A DNA stretch of 64,000 bases from Chaenocephalus aceratus (lineage: Eukaryota > Chordata > Actinopteri > Perciformes > Channichthyidae): contig CM043799.1 of NCBI GenBank assembly GCA_023974075.1, forward strand, positions 6,352,585-6,416,584, given 5' to 3'. Below, in pieces: positions 30,703 through 44,226 of the stretch. The translations under genes were made by a program, and so were the position numbers. How positions within the stretch are numbered: position 1 is the first letter of the stretch; the number at the start of each line of letters is the position of its first letter. The notes under the pieces are model-generated. The model worked only from the letters and a program-made list of their open reading frames with translations. It was not told the DNA's origin and made no database searches.

Positions 30703-30725
30703 TTGATCTCTGAAGGTGAGATCAA
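30703..30725 (+). other. Stem-loop before the ERV2 polypurine tract
   Basis: TTGATCTC pairs with GAGATCAA (8 bp) around a 7-nt loop, followed at once by the purine run AAAAAAGAG. It is alignable base for base with the ERV1 hairpin, but with different paired bases. Confidence 0.7.
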
Positions 30726-30732
30726 AAAAGAG
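30724..30732 (+). promoter_or_regulatory. ERV2 polypurine tract
   Basis: AAAAAAGAG directly before the 3' LTR copy. Confidence 0.65.
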
Positions 30733-31591
30733 ATTAAAGCAAACAGATATGTTCTAAACTGATTAAAGTAAACAGGTATTATCTTGAACTGTATTGAAGG
30801 AACATGTATTATTTGGGACTGTTTTAAGTAATCCTATATAAACCCTTACACACACCCCAGACACCCTGACACACACACACACACAATACACCCTGACCAA
30901 GACCAACACCACACACACACACACACACACACCACACACACACACCCACACAACACACACACACACACACACAACACCACACACACACACACACCACACA
31001 CACACACACCACCACACACACACACACAACACACACACACACACACACACACAACACACACACACACACACACTTTCCCAGATACCCTGACACACATACA
31101 CTCCCTGACCAAGATATCAACACACACACACATACACTTCCTCTTTACCAAACGCACACACTTGTCCTTTTCAAGGTTCTTTTTGGGGCCAAATACAATA
31201 TATCTGTTACAATGTTGATTGTTTGAGAAAGAATAGTTTGTGTGAAACCTTCCCTGGGAAATTAAAGGAGTAGAATCCAGTGGAAGATAAGCAGTGACTC
31301 TCCGCCCCAAAAAGGTCCATATATACTGTTGTTATTCATGCCATGCCCCCTGTTGCTGACTGGCCGGTCCGATACCTGTATCGCACGGCAGTAGAGCGGG
31401 GAGCCCGGAGTGCTCTGTACAGGGCACTCTGTATTTTCGTATTGTGTCTTTTTACCATTAAAATCAGATTATTGTTATAACTTTTATGCCGGTGTTTTGA
31501 ACTCCTTCTTATTAATCTGACCAGGCTCATCTAAACGACGGCGCGGAGCAGAGCTGGGCTTTAAGCCACCACAACTGTGTCTGCTCCTACA
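30733..31591 (+). repeat. ERV2 3' LTR
   Basis: Same order of parts as 23791-24554: 31-bp repeats, CA array, ATTAAA, CTCCTACA end. It is longer because of a larger, interrupted CA array, and has many single-base indels relative to the 5' copy. The pair is thus much older than that of ERV1. Confidence 0.75.
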
Positions 31592-33420
31592 CTCTTCTTG
31601 GGTGCCGCGGACTTGGACTCGGACTCGACTTCGACTCTCCCTAGGGTGACTCGGACATGGATTCGGACTCAAAGAGTGGGGACTCGAGAGTGACTTGGAC
31701 TTGTGAATTGGTGACTTGACTACAACACTTGCACAAATGCCCATTCCTTCTGCCATTTGACTACCTTGGAGTCAGACTCGGCTGAAAAACACTGACCATT
31801 TTCCTGTGTAGAAAAAAGACCCTTTTTACTGGATGTGTTTTCTTCAGTACTCTCAAGGAAGCAAACTGAAAGGACAGAAGAGACAGAAGGAGGGGAGAGA
31901 ACAACATTGTAAGTACAGGATGTGTGTCTTTCTATAGCCGCCAAAACGACACCCTGATTAACAGTTAACCTTTAACACTAAAGCAAAGTCAAACGGCAAG
32001 ATATTGTGTGATGTTGTGAGCCAGGCTCGTTGCCAGACAGCTCTGAAAACACCCAGGTTCCATTTAAACTCTGAGCCAGGTTGAGGCGGAAAGGTCACAG
32101 CACACACAGTAACTGTGTTACATTGAGGGCAAAATAGTTTGAGGAGTGAAAGGGCAGTAATTGTGCTAGGTTTTAGAAAACAGTGGATTTAAAAAGGTCA
32201 TGTGGACTAAGTGAAACTGTGCATGTGTTATTTTGTGTGTTTGATTCAATGGCACAGGTGTAAGTGAGAAGTGGACTTGCTATCTATCTCAATTGTTGCA
32301 TCTTCTTTACTATCTCATAAATGTCTTTAAATGACTTTACACTGGCTGAGATTCGGTTTATTTGGAATCCTAACTACCGGCCAGAGTTCTCGCTCAGGCT
32401 TCCAAAGCTGTTGTTAAGTGCTGACAAACACACTGGTAATGATGTGATTTTATTATTTTTCAACCATATGGAGACACAGCTGGCTCCTGGACACAACTGG
32501 CTTATTAAACACATTTTTATTCTCTTGCTTCGCAAATCACAAAACATCTCATTAGCCAAAATACCAATGCCTGGGTCGTAATTTCACGCATTCATGGGAC
32601 ATTATGGCACCAAAAAAACGGACAATTTCTCAGCACACACTCTGGACTTTACCACGGGTAAAATGTTTGCTGGCTAAAAGTAACAATAAAAAGCTCCAAT
32701 GTGAAAAGAAGAAGAAAAGAAGAAGACGTTCACTTGTCATTGACAATATGGATATATGTGTGTATGATCCATGTTTGCTCATTGTCTGATCTTTGAAATT
32801 AATTACATCCAATAGGGTGGTGCAGTGATGACATGTTTTTGTAGGCGGAGAAGTTTGCATCGCAAGAGCAGTGAGATTTCCCCATTGGATTTTGGTATAT
32901 TGCAGAAAATAAGCTCTGTTGTCAACATATGTCTTGATGATGATGATACTTAACCTGTTTGCCGCCATTTTCATGATACATGGAAGCTTCGATGATATTG
33001 AGAGGAGAGCACAGGAAGTGGTAAACGGCTCTAAATCAGCATAGTTAGTCATTAGTCATCACATTCTCTCCATTCTCCTCCCTATAGAGCAGTGCAGAAA
33101 CAACGTCAATGATATTTTAAACGTTATGGTTAGAGGCCCTGAAATGAGATTTGTGGTTAAAACAAGCCGTGTTCACGTTTCGTTCTCTGACATTAAATAG
33201 TTATTATTACCCCATTCTTAAATGTTCTAAGCTTATAACACGGCGGTTGCTAACAAGTGAGTAAACTACTAAATGTCATCACGCCAAACAGAAGTCCTCC
33301 TTTAGCTTAGCCACGGTGAAGCGCAGCCACTTTTTATGTCGGGCGATTGCTTTAGACTTCAAAGATCGCAAATTTGCTGCAATATACCAAAACCCAATGG
33401 AAAAATCCCATTCCTTTTCT
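31592..33420. other. Spacer with no recognised gene
   Basis: 31595-31725 is the GACTCG-rich repeat interrupted by ERV2. Beyond that only short frames are present, without family motifs. A LINE-like tail on the minus strand (near 33620) lies just inside the next element. Confidence 0.5.
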
Positions 33421-33427
33421 GTCTAGG

Positions 33428-35529
33428 CAACACACTCTCACTCCCTAAGCGTCCAATAGCGACGTTTGTCAGTGTCCGTGGCGTCCAATGTGACGCTCCT
33501 AGGCTCCTTCAGCGTCATAAAGGGACGCAAATAGCTTTCAAACTGATTGCAATGTATTCCCATCTGCACTTGTCAAGGTTCAGGCACATTGTGCAAATAT
33601 GGCAGTAGCCATCGATCAGCTTAAGATAAGATATACTTTATTGATCCCAAGTTGGAACATTTGCGTAACATCAGCATGTGTAACAGTTAAATATGCAGTT
33701 GTGTTTTTGAAAATCATTTAGTATAATCACATAAATTCTGTGTTTTATATTCAACAATTCTGTGTTCTTTATTTATTGATTGTTCAATACCTGACAAGGC
33801 CGGAGATGAAATATCTACATACATCTTATAAGAATATAATACATTATGTATATAATATCAGTTAAAATAAGTGCTTCAACATAGTTAACATTGCTGGAGG
33901 TATGCACAAATATTGATAGATGTCTTGTAATGCACTATTGAGGAACCTGCAACCCAAGTTTTTCATTCAGTGCAGAACTACACCACAGTTGTGTAGGCCT
34001 ATATGATATGTCAATAAACCTTAGAAAATCTTGAAATCTTGAAAGGGATATGCAAAATAGTCATTATATACAGTCTTTAATTAACAATTAGTAGAGAATA
34101 ACGAGTAATGGAATATACTTTATAGGGATCGTATTAATATCTAAAATAAAAAATATTGAAATTCAATAACTGCTTTAACCACCAGGTGTCCCTTTATATC
34201 AGCTGTGCACCTTTATGGTGTAAATACAGCCTATCTACCAATTGGATCAAAATATAAAAGTGAGCCGAATTAGTGTTGATACTGCAAGGAGACGTATTGT
34301 GTGAAAATAAATGTAAGATGTTGTTTAATGGCTGTATATTTATGATCCACGTCACGTTTTCAGTTCCTCATGTTTGTCTTCTCATCAGGGCTCTATAAAC
34401 AGAACTACGGCAGATATGTAATATGTAATGCAGCCGAACCATGTATTACAATGCCGGTATGTGATGACTTTCAAAGAGAAAAGCAAGAACACTCGGAATA
34501 AGGTATTATTATTTCGGTCTGTTTCCGGTATTTGTTAATGACGGTGTGCTCTGAGATGTGAGACTGGAATTGCACAGGGGGGAAATAACGTAGGCTATCT
34601 TTAGATGCGGATTTTGTTAAACTAATATGTTTAGGCTGTGGACCAACACTATACATTGACGGGAAGGGGGTAGCAATAAATAACACCATTAAACAGTTAC
34701 ACAACATAACAGAAATAATATCGATAGCAGCGTCCCTAGCAACCACCTTGGTAACAATGAAAACGTCGCGATTTCCTGAAGTAATCTTCGTAATAACTAG
34801 CAAACTAAAGATCATGTACATCCACTGCACACATAATCTGAAATAACAACTCATATTTCTCGCATCAAATGACATCAAAACGCATTTTAATGGCCAAACT
34901 AACTTTAAAATAGGCATTTTACACCTAGAATAAAACGAAGTTCGGCCATGTTTTCTTTTTCTGCAGGGAGACATTTGAAGATCACGTGACATAGACGCCA
35001 GCCATCGGAATGAATGGTGAAAAAAACGGGGTTTGTCAAACAGAGCACATGGTGTAGGCCAAACGATAGCTGGGGATTCTGGGTAGTGTAGTGTCTTCTG
35101 CCATCCTTTACTCAGAAAACATATTTGTTTCTCCGAATCGAAGGGGAAAAATACAAAAGCATTGTACACAATTTAAACCAATCAATGTTGTGTAATTAAC
35201 AAGGACAATCTGGTGTTTTTTAGTCGATGAGTAGTGCAGATATCACTGTAAAATCAATCGACAGTAAGGGGAATACTTACTTCCGGGTGTACAATTCTCC
35301 GTTATCCAATGGGAATGGATGCTCACATTGCCTTTAAGGGCAGCCGGCATAAACGAATGCCGTGCTTCCATGAGCGTCAAATCCCGCCGCAGATGGGAAT
35401 ACATTGCAATCAGTTGAAAGCTATTTTCGTCCCTTTATGACGCTGAAGGAGCCTAGGAGCGTCACAATTGGACGCCACGGACACTGACCAAACGTCGCTA
35501 TTGGACGCTTAGGGAGTGAGAGTGTGTTG
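33428..35529. mobile_element. 2.1-kb element with about 140-bp terminal inverted repeats
   Basis: 33428-33565 (starting CAACACACTCTCACTCCCTA) and 35390-35529 are reverse complements with few differences. A 7-bp direct repeat GTCTAGG lies outside both ends (33421-33427 and 35530-35536). Long inverted repeats suggest a Mutator-like or similar DNA transposon. There is no recognisable transposase. A minus-strand frame of 232 residues (34471-35169) has no motif I can name. A LINE tail (AAGATATACTTTATTGATCC near 33630) has inserted inside. Confidence 0.7.
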
Positions 35530-35881
35530 GTCTAGGGGGCCCTTCGCGATGCTAACTTCCTGGGCAGCCTACAAAAATACCAACACTCCACCAGTGTATT
35601 TGGCTCATTTCCCTCACCTCAGCCTCCCTGCCCATCTCTCCACCTGCACTTCATTACCTCTTCAGATAACTTTGTATTTAAGTTCTGCGATTCAGACAAG
35701 TCTTTGTTGAATCCTTAGTTATATTCGGTTAGAATCCCATTTGACTTTCCTGCGTATGGGTCTACCTGTTCCAAAAATGGGGTTGTGACTTTTGTCCTGA
35801 ATATAAGATAAATCAATAACCACTGCAAAGCTCATTAATATTGTGGTAGTTGCGTACAGTGCATCCGGAAAGTATTCATAC

Positions 35882-37002
35882 TAGGGATGTTAAGATTCAC
35901 CGATTTGCATCGGTGCACCGGCATAAACGTTCAAGATGCGAGTGCACCGGTTGAAAGAGTGCACATCGGCTACAATTTGGGTTGAACTCGCGATGCATCG
36001 ATTGTAGCGTCTTTGCATCGGTAAAAAAAATTCATTCATATAATATCCTCTCATCCTGTCAGCACTCAGGAGAGACGATCTTCGATCTTTGCTTCGCACT
36101 ACGGAGGCCGAGAGTCTCAGTTATCAACACACATGGAATTCGAGGAGAAAGAGAAACACAGCGCACCAAAAAATACCTACAAATCAAACGTTTGGCAACA
36201 CTTCGGATTTTTCAAGAAAGACGGTCAACTTGAAAAATCGCTCGCAAATTGTAAACGATGCGGTGCCGCTTTAAAGTATACAAGTAGTATGAGGAACTTT
36301 AGCGACGCACATAAAGAGGCATAAAGAGAAACCTGAAAGTTAGACATATGAGTTAAATCACTCAGTGAGGTGTTCTGTCAGAGAGAGTGGTGTTTAGTTT
36401 ATAGCAGCATGTGACTGCCAATAATAGTTTAAATGTCTGTAAGCAGTTATAAGATACCTGTTTGTGAAAGGTTATTTGTATTTCTTATTGTTCATATAGA
36501 AACCACTGCTTTCTGCTCACTGGTGAGTTAGCCTCTGGATGAGTGTTAAGCACATCAGAATGGCAGCTATGCACTATGGTATGGTATGGTGGTATGGTAG
36601 TTGTTATTTGCACATTGTTAATCATGGGCAATGCATCCTTAAATTGTTTAATTGTGAGGTGTTTATTAAGGTAAAAAAAAGAAACCGCATGATGGGATGC
36701 GCAGTACTAGTAGAGAGAGCCAAATATGTAAAGCACTTTTTTGTTAATTTATGATTTGCTGCATATAAGGAATACAACAAAAATCCTCTGTCGTACCATA
36801 TTGAAGTATCATTATTTTTGCATCGTGTTGAATCGGCCCGTATTGCATAATGTTGAATCAAATCGTATCGAACTGTATCGCGACAGGGGTGAATGGTATC
36901 GCATCGCTTGGCGTTTCAAATGTATCGTTAATGTATCGTATCGTTGGCAACGTATCGAGATGCGAATCGCATCGGCCTCAGTGATGGAGATGCACATCCC
37001 TA
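35882..37002. mobile_element. hAT with BED-finger remnant, nested in the Tc1 element
   Basis: TAGGGATGTT...CACATCCCTA ends and exact 8-bp repeats ATTCATAC (35874-35881 and 37003-37010). The duplicated bases are Tc1 sequence, proving the order of insertion. Internal CATCG/GTATCG-rich subterminal repeats. Confidence 0.85.
36133..36348 (+). pseudogene. BED zinc-finger N-terminus of a ZBED-type hAT transposase
   Basis: The frame from 36133 encodes KSNVWQHFGFF and the ligand pair CKRC. This is the first half of a BED finger, the DNA-binding domain at the N-terminus of many hAT transposases. The His pair (THIKRH) is encoded a few codons later but in another frame, so there is a 1-nt shift near 36295. 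No catalytic RNase-H-like part follows. Confidence 0.6.
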
Positions 37003-37341
37003 ATTCATACCCCTTCACTTTTTCACATGTTGTTATGTTAGAGCCTTATTTCAGAATGGATTAAATTATTTTTTTCCCTCAACATTCCACACACAATACC
37101 ACATAATGACAAATAGAAAACGTTTTTAAAGAATTGTGTATGTATTCACACTCTTTGCTTTGACACTGAAAATTGAGCTCAGGCGCATCCCGTTTCCACT
37201 GATCATCCTTAAAATATTTCTATAACTTGACCGGACTCCACCTGTAGTAAATTCAATTGATTGGACATGACTTGGAAAGGAGCACACCTGTCTATATGAG
37301 GTCCCACAGTTGACAGTGCATATCAGAGCACAAACCAAGTC

Positions 37342-38274
37342 ATGAGGTCCAAGGAATTGTCTGTAGACCTCAGAGACAGGATTGTATCAAGGCACAGATC
37401 TGGGGAAGAGTACAGGCAAATGTCTGCAGCATTGAAGGTCCCAAGGAGCACATTGGTTTCCATAATTTGAAAATGGAAGATGTTTGAAACCACCAGGTCT
37501 CTTCCTAGAGCTGGCCGCCCAAACCAAACTGTGCATCGGGGGAGAAGGGCCTTAGTCAGAGAGGTGACCAAGAACCCGATGGTCACTCACAGAGCTCCAG
37601 TGTTCCTATGTGGAGATGGGAGAACCTTCTAGAAGGACAACCATCTCTGCAGCACTCTGCACTATGGTAGAGTGGCCAGAAGGAAGCCACTCCTCAGCAA
37701 AAGGCACATGAAAGCCCACATGGTACACCTAGAGGACTCTCAGACCATGACAAACCAAATTGTCTGGTCTGATGAATCCACATTTGGCCTGAATGCCAAG
37801 CATCATGTCTGGAAGAAACGAGGCACCGCTCTTCACCTGGCCAACACCATCCCTACAGTGAAGCATGGTGGTGGCAGCATCCTGGTGTGGGGATGTTTTT
37901 CAGCGGCAGAAACTGGGAGACCAGTCAGGATCAAGGGAAAGATGAATGCAGCTCTGGACCTCAGACTGGGGCGAAGCTTCACCTTTCAACAGGACAACGA
38001 CCCGAAGCACACCGCCACAATAACAAAGGAGTGGCTTCAGGATAAGTCTGTGAATTTCCTTGAGTGCCTCAGCCAGAGCCCAGACTTGAACCGGATTGAA
38101 TATCTGAAAATGGCTGTGCACCGACGCTCCCCGTCCAAGCTGATGGAGCTTGAGACGATCTGCAAAGAAGAATGGGAGAAACTTCCCAAAGATAGGTGTG
38201 CCAAGCGTGAAGCATCATACTCAAGAAGACTTGAGGCTGTAATTGCTGCCAAAGGTGCTTCAACAAAGTATTGA
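37342..38274 (+). pseudogene. Tc1-like DDE transposase, degenerate
   Basis: The N-terminal helix-turn-helix part starts MRSKELSVDLRDRIVSRH. It is followed by a frame break near 37465 and a stop/frame change near 37630. From 37672 a 200-residue frame contains the catalytic triad: Asp in IVWSDEST, Asp in FQQDNDPKHTA, Glu in SPDLNRIEYL, with the GGGSILVWGCFS block between. These enzymes cut and paste at TA sites. Spacing of the second Asp and Glu is that of DD34E members. The breaks make it inactive. Confidence 0.85.
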
Positions 38275-38504
38275 GTAAAGGGTGTGAATACTTATGTGTA
38301 TGTGATATTTTTGTGTTGTATTCATTCATTCGTATTTATTCATTTGCAAAAATTATTTTAAAACGTTTTTCACTTTGTCATTATGGGGTATTGTGTGTAG
38401 AATGTTGAGAAAACAAATGAATTTAATCCAAATTGAAATAAGGCTGTAACATACAAAAATGTGGAAAAAGTGAAGGGGTATGAATACTTTCCGGATGCAC
38501 TGTA

Positions 38505-40190
38505 TATCAACAAATGTTCATAAGGCATATTGCGATCATCCCTAAAATTAAAATTAAACAGCTGCACGTCACATATACAGTAATCAGGTGATTTGACACT
38601 ATGTAGCCTATCTATATGAATAGGAGTGGTAGTCCCTGGATAATTCAGATAATTCAGCTCTCTACTCTCACTGCTGATTATGATACACTTTTGTATTTCA
38701 CATTTAATATGTATCTCAGCACTTCCTAATTTCCCTGAAGGGAACGTCCTCAACTCCGGAATAGTAATTTTAAGAGATCAGCAGCATCTGTATAAGTGGA
38801 GGACACGGATCTCTGATGTAGCCAAATATGATTTACCCAGACACTTGGGTTTTCTGTTAAAGGACAATTATTTGTTCTATTCCACTTATGCTTCTCTCCC
38901 TTTTAGACTTTTTATTCTCGTGCCGTCTCTCTTTTTGTCTGACAAGCGAACGCTCCGAAGTGACACCAGCGTTTCAGTTCAGTGAGATCGGCCGTTTTAA
39001 AATGCACTCATTCAAGTTGTGCTGGCCGCTGACCACTGCAGAACAGTGACTGAGAGGTGTGACTGGAGAAAATCCCTAGTGGAGCCGCTGTAAGTAACTG
39101 AGGCTAAACGAGAGGGATGGAGGCAGGGATGAAGAGACGGGGAGGAAAAAAACACTGTGGTGCAGTCCACTTATTTTCTGCTGCCGACAGTTCTACTGCG
39201 AACGGGGTTAACATGTATAATATTATCATTTTAGACTTCTTGGATAGTGTTAGTACATTCAAGCGCACATCACGACATTTTAATTGTCTGGTATTTGTAA
39301 CAATATTCCCTAAAAGGCACAATCACCACGAACACGGCTAAAGCTAAAGGGTCAAGTACAGTACTATGACTAACTAACGCTGTAGCCTCTATGGTTGTAG
39401 CCTAGCAGAGTGGACAAGTTGCTGTTAGCTGACAGTGAGGCATGTACGTGTCCATCAAAGTGACCACGCCCTAATTTATGCAACAACTTTAAGACCTGAT
39501 ATAAATAAAAGGGTCGTGTTAGAAAACAATTCACTCACAGATTCATAATCATGAAGGTGGAATCTAACTATATCGATAATAATATGTATTGCATCCATGG
39601 GTAGAAACATGTTTTTTTCTGCTGTAAAGTTGGGCATTTTAACATGGGGTCTATGGAAATTGCTCCTTTCTGCAGCCAGTCCCTAGCGGCCCATGTATGA
39701 ACTGCAGTGTGTGGCACTTCCATATTGGCGTCCCGGCTGTTCCCCAGTTTGCCGCTTGTTGTGGCACTTATTCACCTTAATGATACAATAAGACACTGAC
39801 AGTGACAGTCCTGTCAGAACATAAAGTTAGAATAGCAGACAGATGTGTGAAAAGAACAAATAAAGCTGAAGTTAATATGCCAAGGCTGGATACACAATAG
39901 AAGGCAGGTAACGTTCTTTAATGACCCCCATCAAGTAAAGCAACCTGTAGTTTAATGGCTTGCAATAAGTGAGAAAATAAGGCAATAACTGTCACATTTC
40001 TTTTGTGAAAATGAAAATGATTTAAACCTGCTTTACAGGAATTCATGTGGGTTTATGTCACTCAGTCCATTCAGTTGGAAAAAGGTGGAATAGGCACTTA
40101 TGGTCAATGATGATGGGCCGGGGCAGGGAATGGTTCTCTGTGGGTTCTGCCAGCAGAAGTGTGTGTGTTCGTGCAGATGTGTAGGTGTAA
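38505..40190. other. Spacer with no recognised gene
   Basis: AT-rich sequence with only short frames (up to 127 residues, without motifs). I see no RNA gene or clear repeat here. Confidence 0.5.
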
Positions 40191-40508
40191 CGGCCCGTCC
40201 ACACGGCGGCATGCGTTGAAGCTTCAACGCTTCTGCCCATTCAATTTGAATGGGGTGACGTCACGCTTTGCCGAACTGCATTGTGGGAGCGTTGCTTCGC
40301 TTTGCTCGCTTCAAAAGTTGAGCAATGTTCAACTTTTGAAGCTTCGGTGGAAGCGTCAGCCAATCAAATAATATGCCAGTACAAGCTGTAGCCAATCAAA
40401 CCGTGTGCTTGTGTGTCCGGGGTGGGAGATTCATGTGATTGGTTGTTGGTCAAGTTTCAGACACGCCCGCAAGCAACTGCAACGCACGCCGCCCTGTGGA
40501 CGCTACGC
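40191..40508. mobile_element. Harbinger-derived MITE, about 0.32 kb
   Basis: CGTCCACACGGCGGCATGCG at the left and its near reverse complement (CGCACGCCGCCCTGTGGACG) at the right. The internal GAATGGGGTGACGTCACG block recalls the subterminal sequence of the Harbinger at 2330-5490, so that element or a relative could have moved it in trans. Confidence 0.7.
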
Positions 40509-40633
40509 CAGAGCCCAGCGACGATCCAGGGTTAAATTAGACAGGACGTTCAATCACTGGACACACACACCATGGCACGGTGTTGAAGGAGCAGCTGGTT
40601 TCTCTACACACCAACAGACCTGTCAGTGTGAGG

Positions 40634-40821
<188 letters not shown>

Positions 40822-42625
40822 AGTTCTCTCATCAATGTAGGTCAGTGGATGACTAACCAGCTGACTCACTGCTGTCTTACGAAAAACCAATCGCCTGCCA
40901 ATTTGAGTTTGGGGAAAACATTGTTTACTTGAGTGCGAAAAACGCTTAATCGGTTTTTGTATCAAATTTCTTCTTATTTCTTCTTACATCTGGTTCAGTG
41001 GGTAGTCATAATGATGATTTCATACTTTAATTATAGCACTGAGCACTTAATCAGAAACACCTGTTACTAGAAGCAGTTATAATATCAGACTGCTCTGGCA
41101 GCAGGATCTAGGAGGAATAGAGGCACCAATAATCTATAATATAACTGATGATTTACCCAAAAAAGCACTTTATATCCAAAATTCCTCCACCAGGATACGT
41201 ACTATTGTTGTTTATACTGTGTGAAAATAATATAACATGTATAGCTCCACCCCTCGAGTCTCTCCCGGTTAGAAAGAAAAACAAGATGGCGTTTGTGTTG
41301 TAATATCCACATTTAGCATTCACACCTAATAGTCCGTTCTCTGGTGCGCACCAGACGACAGTTTGTTACATTGTTTCATTTTTCAGAAGTTTCGGTTTGC
41401 ATTCACATGGGCAAAACTCAAACGGACTATAAACTTTAAACACAAGTCATGTGCACGGAAATGCTGTTCAACCATTGGTCAGACATTAACAGTGTTGGGT
41501 GTAACACGTTACAAATGTAACGGAGTTACAGTAATATATTACTTTTTGCTCTAACGAAGTAATGTAACGCATTACTAATGAAATGTGGGTAATATATTAC
41601 CCGTTACAATGCGCAGTAACGCAGTTACAACACATTTTAACCCAAAATGAAATGGTGTTTTGTTTTTTAAGAATGTACTAACATAGCGAAACTGTGAGAC
41701 AGTGACCCTTTTAGCGGCTGGATTTCCAGTGAAAGAACCACACACGAGAGGAGGTAGAGTTGCACACCATAGTGTCTTTATTTCACACTCTACCATAAAG
41801 AACAGCCAGCCAGCATGGAGGTGTTCACCCCTCTCCTCCGACTGAAGACTGGCTCTTTTATAGAGGATCTTATTGGGAGAAACCATTCACAGGTGAGCAA
41901 TTATTGATACACATGTCATCATAATTGGTATAACGATAATCTATAACATTCGGTGCATGTATGATCAGTGGTTTATAGCCAGCTGTGAAGTTAACCCCAA
42001 ACCCCACATTATATCCGACCATAATATATAGAAATGCATTCCCAACTACAACAGAAACCCCTACGCCCATCCCGCCACTTGGTTCGTCCCGGAACCTTCC
42101 TTAGTCAGTGTTTGTTTCTCCCGAGGACCTTTTGGCCAAACACACTGGAGCGGACCCAGGAGGAAACAGCATGGGTAAGCGATGGACGTAACCTTTACAC
42201 AGTGTTCACTTCTACAATGAATGCAACTTAACGTCATGATGTATACACGCTAAAACAGGACATCTGCACACAATGACTAATCTCATCCGCTGTCAATCTT
42301 ACACAATCATAAACACTCTCGGCGTTCTCGCTATAACTCCCCTCTCTCTCAGGTGGAGCCGAGGACCGACCAGCATCTGCCAGACGACATTCCAAATAAT
42401 ACGGTTTAATCATTTAACAACGACTACATCAATAAATAGTATATATTATATAAAAATGTGCAAATAGGCCATGTCAAAACTGTACTGTGCAAATCATGCT
42501 AATAAAAAAGTAAACTGTTCACTAAAGTGCTGAGTGACATTCTTACTGTGCAGAAGGAAGTCGTTATATAAAGTGCAAACCCACATGTGCAATATTACAA
42601 GGTCCCCAAAGCCGTCAGTCTATAG

Positions 42626-44226
42626 CAGGGGTCTCCAACCTTTCTCCACCTGAGAGCTACTTTGAAAAAATGAAAGTGGCCAAGAGCTACTTGCATCGCA
42701 TCGCTTACATTTATTCACATAGCACTCATCAGTTGAATTAAGCTATTTTTGTGTGAAATTGCAATACCTAAAGCTTATCTAAAATCTTAACTTCACATCA
42801 AGGTCCAAGAAAACGACAATTTCTCACATATTAATATGGACAACATAGTAAGTACTTATTATGGCCCACATAGTAAATACATCGCCTTAATAACCACCTT
42901 GCAAGCATCTTATGGCACGTGTGTAAAATAAGTGCATTCACTCTTTGTTACAGTTAGTGAGATGACTGGCGCTGCATGGAGTCCACCATACAGGTGTCTG
43001 CTGGACCCACTTAGGTTCACTCTAATGGAGTCATTTACATGTTCATCAGTCGGTCTTGTTCTGTATTTAGATGTCATTCATGTTAGAAAAAGCTGCTTCA
43101 CAAAGGGATGTATACAGAACCAAATAAAGCAGACGTGTTCAGTGCTGCTTGGTGATGTTCTTATAGTTGTCTGAGCGTACAAGGCTCTAGAAATGTTGTG
43201 AGTTTTGCTGAGACTTAAGTTGAACACTGATTTTGGAGATTATATACCTCTCCATCTCCACAGGATTAACAACTGAAACAGTGGCCAGCCATCTTTTCTT
43301 CTTTTTCATGTTGACATGAATTCTAAACCATAATAAATCAACTGTATAGGTCATAGCCTCCCTATATCTGTGTGACATTGTTCCATCCTCAAAAACAAAA
43401 AACTAATACTTCTGCAGTCTAGCTGCAGCTTCTAGCCACGGTCTTCTGTTAAAAAAAGGACACTGAATGTCTTGAATGAGGCATCCACACATGAAGTCTG
43501 AACACAGCAGACAACAGGAGTATTTTACAACAGCATTATAAAAAAAAAAATAGTGCATGTGGGTGCACACTTACATTCTCTGTCTTGCTGTTACATGAAT
43601 CCCCATGAATGTATGAGATTAAGTTAGCTTCATTATATCTCAGTGATTAAGTGAATAATAAAGTTTATATCAGCCTGTCACTCTTATTAGTAGTTATTTT
43701 TCAGGAGGGGGCGGGGCTTGGAGGAACGGAGAGGAGACGGTGATCGCGGAATCTTTCCTCCTGCCTTCACAAACTTTACACGCGTATTTATCAACTGAAA
43801 ATAGCAAGAGGAGATTCATACTCTGCAATCCAAGACTTGATTAAATCCACCAAAACCTGACATGAAGATAACGAGTGTTTTTTCAAAAAACACAAATCCC
43901 TCCCTGTGTGTCTGAGCCGCAGAGACACGGCCTGATTCAGAGCGGGTCATTCTGCCTGTTGGTTCTGACTGGTGCTGCTGGAGAAAGCAGACCGCTCCGT
44001 GTGTGTGTCGCTGTGCCGCTGTCACGTCTGCTCCTTGATCTCTGCGTCACGGACCAATTTTATATTCGTGTGACAGAAACAATTCTAAAATAAAAACACT
44101 TTATTGTGTGGCCGAAAAAATCAAGAAGCAGCGTTACTACGCTATAATCGATAATCGAGCGGCGAGCTACTGAAAAGCTGCCCGCGAGCTACCGGTAGCT
44201 CGCGATCGACGTGTTGGAGAGCCCTG
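42626..44226. mobile_element. Nested hAT, 1.6 kb
   Basis: CAGGGGTCTCCAAC...GTTGGAGAGCCCTG termini and exact 8-bp repeats GTCTATAG (42618-42625 and 44227-44234). Its right half (43390-44160) is an inverted copy of part of the other hAT family at 18238-19368, so it is itself composite. Confidence 0.85.

Larger units (their letters stand above)
23791..31591 (+). mobile_element. ERV2: gag-less endogenous retrovirus related to ERV1
   Basis: Two LTR copies (23791-24554 and 30733-31591), a tRNA-Trp-like primer site after the first and a hairpin plus polypurine tract before the second define a plus-strand provirus. The internal 6.2 kb contains leader minisatellites, a short block matching the ERV1 pre-gag leader (25520 against 13255), then a region collinear with ERV1 11470-7568, and a 3' end collinear with ERV1 about 7040-6770. 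No gag, pol or env frame is open. A 4-bp target repeat could not be fixed. ERV2 sits in a GACTCG-type repeat. Confidence 0.8.
35857..38502 (+). mobile_element. Tc1-like transposon split by a nested hAT
   Basis: TA/CAGTGCATCCGGAAAGTATT at the left (TA at 35855-35856) and its reverse complement at the right end, followed by TA (38503-38504), are Tc1 termini with the TA duplication. A hAT (35882-37002) has landed within the left inverted repeat, only 25 bp from the end. Confidence 0.9.

Noticed and set aside
23760..31600. A 4-bp target duplication for ERV2
   Set aside because: The flanks GACT and CTCT do not match, and the LTR start is obscured by a tandem array, so no duplication was claimed.
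34471..35169. 232-residue minus-strand frame with hydrophobic stretches
   Set aside because: Not listed as a gene: no recognisable domain, no splice or promoter context, and it lies in a long-TIR element. Mentioned only as a lead in the findings.
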